This document shows positions 54,256 to 64,000 of a DNA stretch of 64,000 nt, piece by piece. The stretch covers positions 186,001 to 250,000 of the forward strand of contig DASPKM010000009.1 of the NCBI GenBank assembly GCA_035628135.1, written 5' to 3'. Below the pieces are notes generated by a model. It was not told where the DNA came from. It did no database searches and saw only the letters and a list, made by a program, of their open reading frames with translations. How positions within the stretch are numbered: position 1 is the stretch's first letter; every line of letters starts with the position of its first letter. The position numbers were made by a program, and so were the translations under genes. This DNA comes from DASPKM01 sp035628135. Its GTDB lineage: Bacteria > Bacteroidota > Bacteroidia > Chitinophagales > Chitinophagaceae.

Positions 54256-57200
54256 TTATCTTATCAAATTGATCGATCCTCTTCTCACTTCTGTTCTTCC
54301 ATCGGCCAATGTCAGTCGTATCACGTACACATACACACCGGCCGGTTGCACCTTCCCTTTATGTGTTCCATCCCAACCTTGCGACTGGCTCCTGGATTCG
54401 AAGATCTTCTCGCCCCATTGGTTGAATACCATGAAGTGCATTTCCCTGATGATATGGCCATATATTCTCAATACATCGTTCATGCCATCACCGTTAGGTG
54501 TAAATGCATTTGGTATGAAGATCTGGTCGGGCAGTGTTCTGCCGGTAACATCCAGCGATGTGGCGGTCTGGCAACTGATCACTCCAATGGCTCGCACCCT
54601 GAAGTTGACGGTTTGCACCGGTTGCAGTCCTGTTACGGTATGCGTTAATCCTGTGGGACCTGATGACGGCGGTGTCCACGTACCGCCACCATTGGTAGAA
54701 ACTTCGTAAGAAGCCGCATTCGGTACCGCATTCCACCTGAACCTGATCATGTTGGTGCCTGCTGAATCAACCGTTGCAACAGGATTGGTGAGCGGCGGCA
54801 GCACAGTTGCCACTACGCGTTTGCGCGGCGAACCGATACAACCTCCACGGTCTCCTTCTATAAAATATACCACTGTGCTTGTTACGTTGTTTATTGTAAA
54901 GCTTGAGCCGGTATGCACCGCAGTTCCGCCTGTTGCAGTTGTGTACCAGCGATAGGTTACTCCTGCTTCAGGGTTCGTAATAGTAAATGTGGCGTTGGTG
55001 CCGGAACATACCCCGATGGAATCAGGAGTAATGTTCACTACCGGGTTCGGGTTTACGATGAGCGGCTTCGTGATGGTATCGATACATCCATCGGCTGCAA
55101 TGCCCATCATGGTAACACTATAGTTACCCGGCAACAGATATTGATGCGCGGGGTTCTGAATATTGACGGAATTCGACCCATCGCCATAATCCCAGTTATA
55201 CCTGTTCACCGGAACACCGTTGGACGTGGTGGCCGTACCATTGAATTGCACGATGTCAGTTACGCAACCGGTAAAAGTGTACGTAAAGTCTGCAACCGGC
55301 GCTTCTATCACCTTAATGGTGAGCGTGGTCTCCAGCTTGCTGTTACAGCTTTCTACGTCGGGGTGCGACATGAACACCGGCACATAGAATGTTCCGGTTC
55401 CTGTTACGATATAATCCTGGTTGACCGTGTACTTATAGTATTTACGTCCGTTCACCGTTACAGAATCTGCCGGTATCGGGTTGTCCTGGATCACATCGGT
55501 ATTCGGGCTGATGTTGTTCAGCACGCTGAACTGCCATTCGAGCCTAGTGGGCTTCACCGGCACCAGCAGGTGCACGCGGAACGGAGTTTTCACACAGGTA
55601 TAATCGTTAGTAGTGCCGGCATCATTGTACACATTGATGAGAGCAGGTTGCGCATTCAGGTTCAGCACCATGGTACCCGCATTGAAACCATAACTTTCCT
55701 GGGTACCCATGCCGTACGTAATAGCGGTAAATGCAGAGTCGCTGGTAACAATGGCTTGTGCCTTAGCGGCCGTCCACCGCTTAACCACCACACTGTAACC
55801 TGCCAGGTTCGGGTGTGCATAAGTGTGATCAAACGTGCCGCTGCCATCGATGCGCAGGGAAGTTAAGCCTGCAGTGGGGATTATCAGCGTCAGGTACTGC
55901 ACGGTAATGCCCTCGTCGGTATTGCGGTACAAAGCTACCTGTTTGATGCCTTGCTCCAGCGGGCTGATGTACATCATTTCAGGATCACCGAGGCCTGTAA
56001 TGCCCGGGCAATTGCTGCTGAAGGATGATGGTATGAACTGAGCAACCATTACCGGCTTGTCTGCTTCGATGTAATCAGCCGTGTTGCTTTCGAACTGGTA
56101 GTAGTAATTGTTCACCAGTCCTGTCATTACCACGCCGTTCTTTCTTACTACCGTGCTTGGATCTTTTACTGCAATGCGATAAATATTGATGTTAAGTGTT
56201 GATGCGCCGTTGCTGCTGGATGTGGGCGCAGTCAGGTATCTCCTGCCCCATGCCTGGAAGGGGAAGTTTTGTTGTATGATATTGTCACCGCTGGATGCGC
56301 CCGCGCCGCCTCCGCACGCAATGTTGGTACGGCTGCTGCCCGAGAACACTGCGATGGGATAACACTTGCCCTGGGCGTTGGCAATGGACTTGACCTTGCT
56401 GCCTGTAAGATCATACCCTTCACTGCCCGATTGAATGGCGCCCAATACCTGGTACACTTCTCCTTTCTTAAGCTGTACCGTGAACGGTACTCCTGCCGGC
56501 CTTCCGCCAAGCGTGGGATTCGATGGTGTGATCTCTATCAAGGTATTATCCCTGTCGGCCACCACATAGAACCATGAATAAGTATTGGCAGCATAGTTCT
56601 GGCGCGAAGTGAGCGCATAATATTCATACCCGTACGTTCCTACAGGCATCAACATAGTGGCGCCCGATGACAGGCTGCCGAATATGTGTGCGTAGGCAGT
56701 AATGGGCACGTCGCTCGTAATGCTGATGCCTCTCCTGTTCAATCCTTCCTGCGTTAACCTTGCATCGAATGAGCCCGCCTTCGGGATAATGTTGGTGGTG
56801 ATCACCGTATTCGCAGGAATGGTATAGGTCCTCACCCATGAAGTACCATTGATGCGCACCGTTACGTTGGCAGGTTGTTCTGCCCCCAGGTACAACACCA
56901 TTTGCTGCGAATTGTCGGTAGCCATAAACTGGTGATGGCCATAAGCCACCCAGAACTTGGTGCCCTTGTTAGAATTGTCGACCGGCGTGATGTCTGCGGG
57001 CGGTACTACATTGTCGCCTTCCAGGCCGGTGAACTTGTCCAGCGTCGTCAATGCGGATTTATGGATCACGTTGCTGATATCGTCTAATGTGCTGTTCGAT
57101 TCGCGTATCCATGTGTTGCTGGGATCGGTGCGGCCGAGACGGATTGAATATTCCTCCGGCACAAAGCCCTGCCACGGATCGATGTAAAACTGGCTGATGG

Positions 57201-60200
57201 TAAAGTTGAATGGCCCAGCGCCTGTTGCATCGATATCTGTATAGAAATACATGGGCTTGAAGCTGGCAGGCATTCCCGGCGGCAATACACCGGAATACCG
57301 TTTCAGCGTAATGGCCGAAGGCACTGGTGCGCCCGGGGCCCAGTTGATTCTGGTAACAGTATCCGTGCCCATTACAAACACCTGGTTTGCTCCTGCAACA
57401 GGAACTGCCGGTATTCCAACCAAAGCAGGCGGATCGACCGTGGGCAAAAACTCGTATGCTCCCATGTCGGGCACGCCCGCAGTGAGTGTAGTAGGTCTTG
57501 GATTATCATTGATGTCATAATCGTTGCCCGGTATCTGCACACCACGGCCATGCATTGCCCATACGTTCGCATCGCTCAGGCTGGGCTGCAGGTCTGCATC
57601 GCTGGTGAACGCAGGCTTGTATACGATGGAGTTCAGGTCAAGGCTCGACGTATCCCTCCAGCGTTGCAGCGTGTTGTAGTTAAGCGTGCCCCACAATACC
57701 AGATTAGTCCCTGTAGTATAAAGCGTATTGTAATCACTGAAGAAGAAATCGATATTGGTTACCTGCATGGCCAATCCATTGCCACCATGCGAGAACACGT
57801 TGTTACGCACATCGATGTTACCATTGCCGGCGGATGTATGGTTGAAGTATGCAGCTACGTTGTTGGTAGCCGAGGTGGCCGTACTGTGTACCGAGTTGTT
57901 GAAATAATTGATGTTGCTGCCGGTGGTGCTGTACAAACCGTACGAGCTGGCGCCGCTTGTTTTAATGGTCAGCACGTTGTTCACCGTGTTGTTGTAATCG
58001 TTGCCTGTTTGATACAAGCCATACAATGTGCCGGTGTTGCCGGTTTGTGCTATCACTTTATTACCTGCCACGCGTCCTCTTTCAGCAGGACTCGCCTCGC
58101 AACCGCTGAGATAAATACCATATACCGTGGTAGTGGTATTGTTAATGTTTACCGTGTTGTTCTTATACTGGAAAGCCGAATCGGCATTGATTCCATAAAT
58201 GCCGTACGAACTGGTCGCAAGCGGGGCGGTCATGTTCACGAGATTCCTGCTCACGGTCGACCTTCCTGTAAGACTTGTATAAATACCGTATTGATATGCT
58301 CCATTGACGGTATTGCTGTCGATCAGGTGCCTGTATGTGAGGTTGGCCGCTGCAGTGCCCAGAATATGAATGCCACTGGAGCCGTTGTTGATGGTATTGC
58401 CTTTTATTACAAGACCGGCTCCCAGGAGGTCATCCGCAAAAATCGCGGCCGTTACATTCGATGTGCTGGTAGTTGCCGGTGCGGTAATGATACAATTCAC
58501 CAAACTGTCGTACGAAGCTGTATTGGCAAATTCAACTACGCGGCTGTTGGCCGTATTGATAGACGTAATGGAAATGCCGTTGTAACTCACATAGCTGGCG
58601 CTGTCCAGCTTCAGTACATAATTCGCTGCCGCGCTGGTAGCATCGTATGTAAGTGTTACGGACGATGGGTTGTTGTTTGCGCTGCGGAAGATTACCCAAC
58701 TCGTGGGCGAGGTTCCCGCAATATGGTGCATTCTTATCTGCTCGGTGTAAGTGCCCGGCGCTATGTTAAAGATCACGGTGCCTGTGATACCGCACTCGAG
58801 CGCCGCCACTGCTTCGGTAAATGAATTGAAGTTGACGCCGCCTGTCGGTTGCGTCTTATCGATCGTGTACGTGCCCGCCAGGAAGGTCGGGTTCAGGTTT
58901 ACCTGCACTGGTACTGAGTGCGCGGTATTGCCACTGCATATTACTTCTGCGCGGAAGAAAGTTTGCAATCCAACCGTATGCGTAAACTTCGGACTGTTCA
59001 ATACGCCGCTGATATTGGTCCAGGGACCCGCTGCCGAGCTCGCGCTCTGCCATTGGTAGGTTTGCGTTCCGCCGATAGTATGTCCTGTCAGGTTCAACTC
59101 GATGGTGGCGCCAAGGCAAATGCCCGAGTTAGGAGTAGCGGTAGCTGTACCTGCGTTCGGTGGCGCTATGCAAGGCAGAATAGTATACTCGAACGCTCCG
59201 ATATCAGGAGTAGTGGCGCTTCTTGCAACATTGTTGATGTCTGTGGTAATGCCTACGGGCACGCCCAGGTTGTCAACAGGCGAAATGGTTGGCGTGAGGT
59301 CGCCGCCCACGGGATCGGTAAACTCCGGATCGATCGCTACTGAATTGCTGTCTTGTGTTGTAGCGGTTCTCCAGTCTGCCAGCGTTAGTTGATCTGCTCC
59401 ATCGAAACCGGTAAAGTGGCCGGAGGCCGGAACAATGAACAGGTTATTCCAATTGGATGTAATCTCGCTCGTTTCCGTATCAAAATACAGTACGTGCTTT
59501 TCACCGGTACCGCCGCGCCTGATGCTGAACATATTGTTCTTAAGTTCGATGCCTGTAGCCTCTGTAAGTTGGTAGAAACCGCGGGTTGCGCTGGTAGCCG
59601 TACTGCCCGCATGGTCCAGCGAAATGCTGTTGTGATAATACAGCACGTTATTGGAACTGGAATTATAAAGCGCATAGATAAGGCCGTTAGAGCGGATATT
59701 GTAGATCGCGTTATTCGATACAATGTTCTCCGAACCGTTCGCGGGATCTGAACCGGTAATGTAAATGCCATAGGTGGCAGTTGTGCCTGTAACGGCCCCG
59801 CCGGTCATGTTGAAAATCCTGTTCTTCGAAATCCTGCCATTGCTGCTAAGACCTGTAAAGTATACGCCATAGCCGGTTGTAATAGATGTACGGGTGGGCC
59901 TGCTGATGTTATTCTTTTCCACCAGTGTATTGTTAGTGCCGCTTACATACACGCCGTACGTATAGAAGTCGAGGATGGTATTATTGATGATCTTGTTTTG
60001 GTTGATGCTAAGCGCTGCAGTGGTGCTGCCAACCAGCGTAATACCGTAATAGCCGCCATCCACCGTATTCCTATCGAACACATTGCCATCACAGAATGTA
60101 TTGCCTGTGCCGGTAGCACTGGTTTCCGAAGCACTTACAACCATACCTGCATAGTTGGTGGAAGTGGAACTGTTCACCGCAAGAATGGTACACTTGCGGA

Positions 60201-63200
60201 AGGTATTGCTATCCGCATTGTTGATCAGGTGCACGCCGAACCCATAGGTGCCTGTGCCCTGCGCGTTAATCACAAGGCTATCGAAAATAACGTGGTCGGT
60301 GCGCCTGAGCTTGATCACTGCACGCTCATTGGTATTGCTGGAGCTGTATGCAATGGTATTGCCATTGCCGTTGAAGGTGATGGTGTTTACAGATGAGGCG
60401 CCTGCAATGCTATCCAGTATCAATTGTTCCAGGTAGGGTCCGCTGCCCGCCACTACGTTGAATACTACCGGCCCGGCGATACCGCAATTCATTGCGGCCT
60501 TCGCGTCGTTAAAGCTCTGGAAATTGGTGCCGCCGGTAACCTGGGCTTTATTGATGGTGTAAGTGCCCGCGGGAAGCGCAGGGTTCACCACCACCAACAC
60601 CGGAGTAGAGTATGCAGTATTGCCACTGCACGTTACCGCTACCCTGTAATATTGGGTTATGGATGATACGATTACCGTGTCAGGATTGTTGAGCACGTCG
60701 CCAATGGGTGTAAACGGACCTCCCGCGCTGGCGGAAGTTTCCCACCTGTACGTTTGTCCGATACCGGTAGAATTGCCTGCTAACTTCAGTGCCACGTTAG
60801 TGTTTACGCAAACCGTGTCGGGTGTGGCGGTAGCAACGCCCGGTATCGGCGGTATTGTACATCCGCCGGGGAAGAATTCCCATGCCCCCATGTCGGGCGT
60901 GGTGGCGCTGCGCGGACTGTTATTGATATCCACCAATATACCTACGGGCTCGCCGAGGTTATCGATAGATGCATTACCGGGCGCGAGGTTGCCTGCTGAA
61001 AGGTCCACGTACAACGGGTCGGACGCAACAGAGTTGGCATCCTGCGAAGCCGCAGCCTGCCAATCCGCAAGCGTGGCGCGGTTGCCGTTGAAGAAGCCAA
61101 CGAAGGCATTGTCTGCCGTGGCAGACCTGAACAAGTCGTTGTGATTGGAGATAATCGAGCTGCCCGGCGTATTGAAATAAATAGCATGCTTACTGCCGGG
61201 ACCACCTCTTGTAATGGTAACGATGTTGTTTTTAAAATACAATCCATCGGCCTGGGTAGTCTGGTAAAAACCTCTGGCCACTGTGGAGGCTGTGGAAGCC
61301 GCCGCGGGACCATCCAGTGAAATGGTATTGTGGAAATACCATGCATGGTCCGATGTAGTATTGTAAATACCGTATGCATCACCGCTGCCGGTAAGATTAT
61401 AAATAGCATTGTTGCTCACCACATTCTCCAGCGATACTACAGGGTCCACGCCGGTAAAGTAAATACCGTAGAAGGTGCTGGTGCTGGACGGCGCGCCGCC
61501 AAACGGATCGGTGATAATGTTGCGTGTAATATTGGCCTTGGTGCTCAGGCTGGTAAAATAAATACCGTAAAATGTGGTTACCCCCGTACGCGTAGGCCTG
61601 GTTATCCTGTTGGCTTCGATGCGCGCATTAAAGCTGCCATTCACCCAAATGCCATAGGAGTAAAACTCACGGATAACATTATTGATGATCTTGTTGTTGC
61701 CGTTGGCGACCGAGGAGTTTGATACCAGGGTTATGCCGTAATAACCACCCGTAATGGTGTTATTGCTGAAGGTATTGAAATCGCACTCGTTGGCGCCTGT
61801 TCCGGTAGCCGAAGTATTAGAGAAGCTCACCACTATACCCGCATAGTTGGTAGAAGTGGAGCTGGTATTGATGTTGATCGTGCAATTGTTGATGGTGTTG
61901 GAATCGGCATTGTTGATGAGATGGAAACCAAACCCATATTCAGAACTGGTAGTGCCTGTAGGATTAACCACGAGGTCGTTGAACGTTATGTAGTCGGTGC
62001 CGTTCAGCTTTATTACCGCCCTTTCGTTGGTGTTGGTAGATAGGAAGCTGATGGTATTGCCATTACCATTGAAGGTAATGGTGTTTACGCCGGATGCGCC
62101 GGGTATCGGCTGCATGATCAGTTGCTCGTTGTAAGGACCGCTTCCGCTCACTACATTAAAGATCACGGGTCCGCTTATTCCGCACTTCAACGCATCGTAA
62201 GCGTCGTTGAAGCTTTGGAAATTGGTGCCACCCGTAGCCACAGCCTTGTTGATGGTATAAGTACCACCTGCAAAAGGCACGGCCACATTCACCAGCACAG
62301 GAGTGGAGTGCGTTGTATTGCCACTGCACGTAACCGCTGCACGATAATACAGCGTAACCGTGGTAGTAATATCAAGCGAAGGCGTGGTAAGCACTGCGCT
62401 TACCGGGGCCCAGGGACCTGCCAACGAACTAGAGGCCTCCCATTGGTACGTTTGTCCGATACCGATAGAATTGCCGGTAAGGTTAAGTGTAACAGCTGTA
62501 CCGGGACATACAATGCCGCTCACGCTGGAAGTAGCCGTACCCGGTGTTGGTGGCACGGTACAGCTTCCCACCGTAAACTCGTATGCGCCAATGTCTGGCG
62601 TGGTACTGCTCCTTGGTGCATTGAGTATGTCTGTTGTAATTCCAACAGGTGTTCCTTTGTCGTTCAACGCAGCCGCGGTAGGACGCAGGTTTCCTCCTGC
62701 CAGGTCAAGGTATGCCGGGTCAAGAGATAGCGAGTTAGCATCCTTTGAAGTAGCGGCCTGCCATGCTGCAAGCGTGGCCTGGTCGCTGCCATTGTTGCCG
62801 ATGAAACTGTTGGAGCCGCTGACGTAAAAATTATTATAATCAGAAGTATACGTTGTAGCGGGCGTGTTCATGAATATGGCATACTTGGTGCCGGTACCGC
62901 CACGCGTTACTGTAATGAGGTTATTCCTGAATTGCAGGTTAGCCGCGGATGTAGTTTGATAAAATCCACGTGCCGTTTCGGTAGCTGTGCTGGAAGACTC
63001 ATCGAGCGAAATGGTATTGTGATAATACCAGGCATGGTCTGAGCTGGCATTGTATATCGCGTAAATGGTGCCGTTCCCTTTAATATTATAGATGACGTTG
63101 TTGCTGATAACATTTTCATTGCCGGAAGTAGCGTCTACCCCTGTCAGATAGATGCCATAAAAATCATCCACAGTGGTGGTCTCGCTGTCGAAAATGCTGT

Positions 63201-64000
63201 GTATCCTGTTCTTCGATATGTTGGCTTTGGTGCTGAGGCCTGTAAAATAAATTCCGTAGTTCGTAGTGCCTGCCGAGGTACGGTTGGGCCGCTGTATATT
63301 GTTCCCTTCAATTAAAGTATTGATGGTTCCTGTTACGTACACACCGTACAGGTACCAATTTTTAATAATGTTACCCGTGAGCTTGTTGTTTTGTATCGAG
63401 TTGGCTGCCGTAGTGCTTCCCACGAGTGTTACGCCATAATAACCACCGTTGATATTATTTTGGCTAAAGATGTTGCCGTCGCAGAACGTGTTGCCTGTCG
63501 TAGTGGCCGATGTGGCGCTGTTGCTCACCACGATACCCGCGTAGTTGGTAGAAGTAGTGGTGGTGCTGACATTGATGGTACATTTGCGGATGGTATTGGA
63601 ATCTGCATTGTTCAGCAGCTGCACACCAAAGCCATACTCGGTGGTGCCACCGCCGCCAAGCGCGGTAATCACCAGGCTGTCGATGGTAATATGGTCCGCT
63701 CCATCGAGCTTGATAATTCCCCTTTCATTTGTATTGGTGGATAAATAAGATAAAGTTGCTCCATTGCCATTGAAGGTAATGGTATTGGTAGACGAGGCAC
63801 CCGGAACAGCGGTCATGATCAGCTGTTCATTATATGGCCCGCTGCCTGCAGCCACATTAAATACCACTGGCCCTACGATGCCGCACCTGATATAACTGTA
63901 CGCATCGCTAAAGGTTTGGAAATTACCGCTGCCGGTAGGCAGTGCGCTATTAATGGTAAACGTGCCGGCAACGCCGGCGGGAGTAGTCACCAATACGCTT
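54256..64000 (-). CDS. Giant secreted beta-helix/PKD adhesin with type B sorting domain (5' end outside window)
   Basis: At least 3247 residues, open to the right edge of the window, so the N-terminus is not seen. Three long parallel-beta-helix units of 567, 566 and 564 codons lead (starting at 63963, 62262 and 60564), followed by a shorter, diverged fourth (from 58872). Each unit has a helix of N-rich rungs (NNADSNTI, NYAGIVVS, GGYYG, YGIYFTG), a D-x-GA-type end (DIGAYEF) and an Ig-like link. Then come an IgGFc-binding-like module (~56980-55590), PKD (~55320) and Ig-like and Fn3 parts. The C-terminal type B sorting domain begins IPNAFTPNGDGMNDVLRIYG and ends GSINLIR. Exported by T9SS; probably surface-bound via PorP/SprF. 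Confidence 0.9.
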   Translation of the reverse strand, partial: SVLVTTPAGVAGTFTINSALPTGSGNFQTFSDAYSYIRCGIVGPVVFNVAAGSGPYNEQLIMTAVPGASSTNTITFNGNGATLSYLSTNTNERGIIKLDGADHITIDSLVITALGGGGTTEYGFGVQLLNNADSNTIRKCTINVSTTTTSTNYAGIVVSNSATSATTTGNTFCDGNIFSQNNINGGYYGVTLVGSTTAANSIQNNKLTGNIIKNWYLYGVYVTGTINTLIEGNNIQRPNRTSAGTTNYGIYFTGLSTKANISKNRIHSIFDSETTTVDDFYGIYLTGVDATSGNENVISNNVIYNIKGNGTIYAIYNASSDHAWYYHNTISLDESSSTATETARGFYQTTSAANLQFRNNLITVTRGGTGTKYAIFMNTPATTYTSDYNNFYVSGSNSFIGNNGSDQATLAAWQAATSKDANSLSLDPAYLDLAGGNLRPTAAALNDKGTPVGITTDILNAPRSSTTPDIGAYEFTVGSCTVPPTPGTATSSVSGIVCPGTAVTLNLTGNSIGIGQTYQWEASSSLAGPWAPVSAVLTTPSLDITTTVTLYYRAAVTCSGNTTHSTPVLVNVAVPFAGGTYTINKAVATGGTNFQSFNDAYDALKCGISGPVIFNVVSGSGPYNEQLIMQPIPGASGVNTITFNGNGNTISFLSTNTNERAVIKLNGTDYITFNDLVVNPTGTTSSEYGFGFHLINNADSNTINNCTININTSSTSTNYAGIVVSFSNTSATGTGANECDFNTFSNNTITGGYYGITLVSNSSVANGNNKIINNVIREFYSYGIWVNGSFNARIEANRITRPTRTGVTTFYGIYFTSLSTKANITRNIITDPFGGAPSSTSTFYGIYFTGVDPVVSLENVVSNNAIYNLTGSGDAYGIYNTTSDHAWYFHNTISLDGPAAASTASTVARGFYQTTQADGLYFKNNIVTITRGGPGSKHAIYFNTPGSSIISNHNDLFRSATADNAFVGFFNGNRATLADWQAAASQDANSVASDPLYVDLSAGNLAPGNASIDNLGEPVGILVDINNSPRSATTPDMGAWEFFPGGCTIPPIPGVATATPDTVCVNTNVALKLAGNSTGIGQTYRWETSASAGGPFTPIGDVLNNPDTVIVSSITQYYRVAVTCSGNTAYSTPVLVVVNPALPAGTYTINKAQVTGGTNFQSFNDAKAAMNCGIAGPVVFNVVAGSGPYLEQLILDSIAGASSVNTITFNGNGNTIAYSSSNTNERAVIKLRRTDHVIFDSLVINAQGTGTYGFGVHLINNADSNTFRKCTILAVNSSTSTNYAGMVVSASETSATGTGNTFCDGNVFDRNTVDGGYYGITLVGSTTAALSINQNKIINNTILDFYTYGVYVSGTNNTLVEKNNISRPTRTSITTGYGVYFTGLSSNGRISKNRIFNMTGGAVTGTTATYGIYITGSDPANGSENIVSNNAIYNIRSNGLIYALYNSSSNNVLYYHNSISLDHAGSTATSATRGFYQLTEATGIELKNNMFSIRRGGTGEKHVLYFDTETSEITSNWNNLFIVPASGHFTGFDGADQLTLADWRTATTQDSNSVAIDPEFTDPVGGDLTPTISPVDNLGVPVGITTDINNVARSATTPDIGAFEYTILPCIAPPNAGTATATPNSGICLGATIELNLTGHTIGGTQTYQWQSASSAAGPWTNISGVLNSPKFTHTVGLQTFFRAEVICSGNTAHSVPVQVNLNPTFLAGTYTIDKTQPTGGVNFNSFTEAVAALECGITGTVIFNIAPGTYTEQIRMHHIAGTSPTSWVIFRSANNNPSSVTLTYDATSAAANYVLKLDSASYVSYNGISITSINTANSRVVEFANTASYDSLVNCIITAPATTSTSNVTAAIFADDLLGAGLVIKGNTINNGSSGIHILGTAAANLTYRHLIDSNTVNGAYQYGIYTSLTGRSTVSRNLVNMTAPLATSSYGIYGINADSAFQYKNNTVNINNTTTTVYGIYLSGCEASPAERGRVAGNKVIAQTGNTGTLYGLYQTGNDYNNTVNNVLTIKTSGASSYGLYSTTGSNINYFNNSVHSTATSATNNVAAYFNHTSAGNGNIDVRNNVFSHGGNGLAMQVTNIDFFFSDYNTLYTTGTNLVLWGTLNYNTLQRWRDTSSLDLNSIVYKPAFTSDADLQPSLSDANVWAMHGRGVQIPGNDYDINDNPRPTTLTAGVPDMGAYEFLPTVDPPALVGIPAVPVAGANQVFVMGTDTVTRINWAPGAPVPSAITLKRYSGVLPPGMPASFKPMYFYTDIDATGAGPFNFTISQFYIDPWQGFVPEEYSIRLGRTDPSNTWIRESNSTLDDISNVIHKSALTTLDKFTGLEGDNVVPPADITPVDNSNKGTKFWVAYGHHQFMATDNSQQMVLYLGAEQPANVTVRINGTSWVRTYTIPANTVITTNIIPKAGSFDARLTQEGLNRRGISITSDVPITAYAHIFGSLSSGATMLMPVGTYGYEYYALTSRQNYAANTYSWFYVVADRDNTLIEITPSNPTLGGRPAGVPFTVQLKKGEVYQVLGAIQSGSEGYDLTGSKVKSIANAQGKCYPIAVFSGSSRTNIACGGGAGASSGDNIIQQNFPFQAWGRRYLTAPTSSSNGASTLNINIYRIAVKDPSTVVRKNGVVMTGLVNNYYYQFESNTADYIEADKPVMVAQFIPSSFSSNCPGITGLGDPEMMYISPLEQGIKQVALYRNTDEGITVQYLTLIIPTAGLTSLRIDGSGTFDHTYAHPNLAGYSVVVKRWTAAKAQAIVTSDSAFTAITYGMGTQESYGFNAGTMVLNLNAQPALINVYNDAGTTNDYTCVKTPFRVHLLVPVKPTRLEWQFSVLNNISPNTDVIQDNPIPADSVTVNGRKYYKYTVNQDYIVTGTGTFYVPVFMSHPDVESCNSKLETTLTIKVIEAPVADFTYTFTGCVTDIVQFNGTATTSNGVPVNRYNWDYGDGSNSVNIQNPAHQYLLPGNYSVTMMGIAADGCIDTITKPLIVNPNPVVNITPDSIGVCSGTNATFTITNPEAGVTYRWYTTATGGTAVHTGSSFTINNVTSTVVYFIEGDRGGCIGSPRKRVVATVLPPLTNPVATVDSAGTNMIRFRWNAVPNAASYEVSTNGGGTWTPPSSGPTGLTHTVTGLQPVQTVNFRVRAIGVISCQTATSLDVTGRTLPDQIFIPNAFTPNGDGMNDVLRIYGHIIREMHFMVFNQWGEKIFESRSQSQGWDGTHKGKVQPAGVYVYVIRLTLADGRTEVRRGSINLIR
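58873..63963 (-). repeat. Three tandem ~1.7-kb coding repeats in the giant adhesin
   Basis: Repeat starts (the T of TYTIN or TFTIN) fall at 63963, 62262 and 60564; the next, diverged unit starts at 58872, giving spacings of 1701, 1698 and 1692 bp. Whole rung order is conserved between units, with differences spread along them. Two units are closer to each other in the starting segment (TINKA.. GGTNFQSFNDA) than to the first. Confidence 0.85.

Noticed and set aside
57550..58824. Long open frame on the plus strand (424 codons) inside the giant adhesin, with others at 54913-55866 and 51056-51892
   Set aside because: Antisense to repetitive coding sequence with strong third-position bias; no start context or family match, so shadows.

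Overview
The window is a chromosomal segment of a Bacteroidota bacterium, most likely a Chitinophagaceae-type soil or plant-litter organism. The support is two SusC/SusD pairs, an ECF sigma/FecR pair feeding an STN-domain SusC, a DUF3822 gene beside rsmD, a PorP/SprF protein, and two secreted giants with type B (gliding-type) C-terminal sorting domains. No rRNA, tRNA, phage, transposase or CRISPR array was seen.

Layout. (1) 1-4.9 kb, housekeeping: the 3' end of mutS, rsmD, DUF3822, a MATE exporter, a TPR protein and folB. (2) 5.5-16.2 kb, all minus strand: a galacturonate operon read GH28 polygalacturonase, GH105-DUF4350 fusion, CE8-like pectinesterase, uxaB, uxaA, uxaC, ExuT-type transporter. 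(3) 16.3-23.2 kb: susD1, STN-type susC1, fecR and an ECF sigma gene, a self-contained trans-envelope signalling unit. (4) 23.3-31.6 kb: susC2, susD2, pectate lyase, rhamnogalacturonan acetylesterase and a Gfo/Idh/MocA oxidoreductase. (5) 31.9-32.9 kb, plus strand: a LacI-family regulator. (6) 32.9-40.8 kb, minus strand: kduI, SDR mannonate oxidoreductase, uxuA, then an oxidative L-fucose/L-rhamnose block (mutarotase, FucP, SDR, FAH-family hydrolase, lactonase, SDR). (7) 40.9-42.4 kb, a decayed patch: higA with a frameshifted higB, and a degenerate remnant of a second altronate dehydratase. (8) 42.5-45.9 kb, plus strand: an SMP-30-like propeller, a serine-hydrolase-like protein and a GT39-like membrane protein. 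(9) 45.9-64 kb, minus strand: a PorE-like TPR/PD40/OmpA protein, PorP/SprF, a 1713-residue PKD protein and a >3200-residue beta-helix giant running off the window.

How it works together (inference from families). Pectate lyase, polygalacturonase and two esterases would cut pectin; the two SusCD pairs would import oligomers; GH105 would remove the unsaturated ends; ExuT would import uronates. UxaC, UxaB and UxaA, or UxaC, the SDR and UxuA, would carry them to 2-keto-3-deoxygluconate, with KduI taking the lyase-derived 5-keto acid. A deoxysugar from pectin side chains would be oxidised by the fucose/rhamnose block. Downstream kduD, kdgK, kdgA and an L-fuconate/L-rhamnonate dehydratase are not in the window.

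Most notable: a 20-bp palindrome with a central CG occurs upstream of both the polygalacturonase/uxa operon and the susC2 operon, each followed after exactly 47 bp by a near-identical TAGAMTTGTTTTG promoter block. This looks like one regulon, with the LacI protein as the leading candidate. Other points are a plus-strand intrinsic terminator in the susC1 leader (possible antisense RNA), 8-nt-period inverted arrays, and three tandem 1.7-kb repeats in the terminal giant gene.
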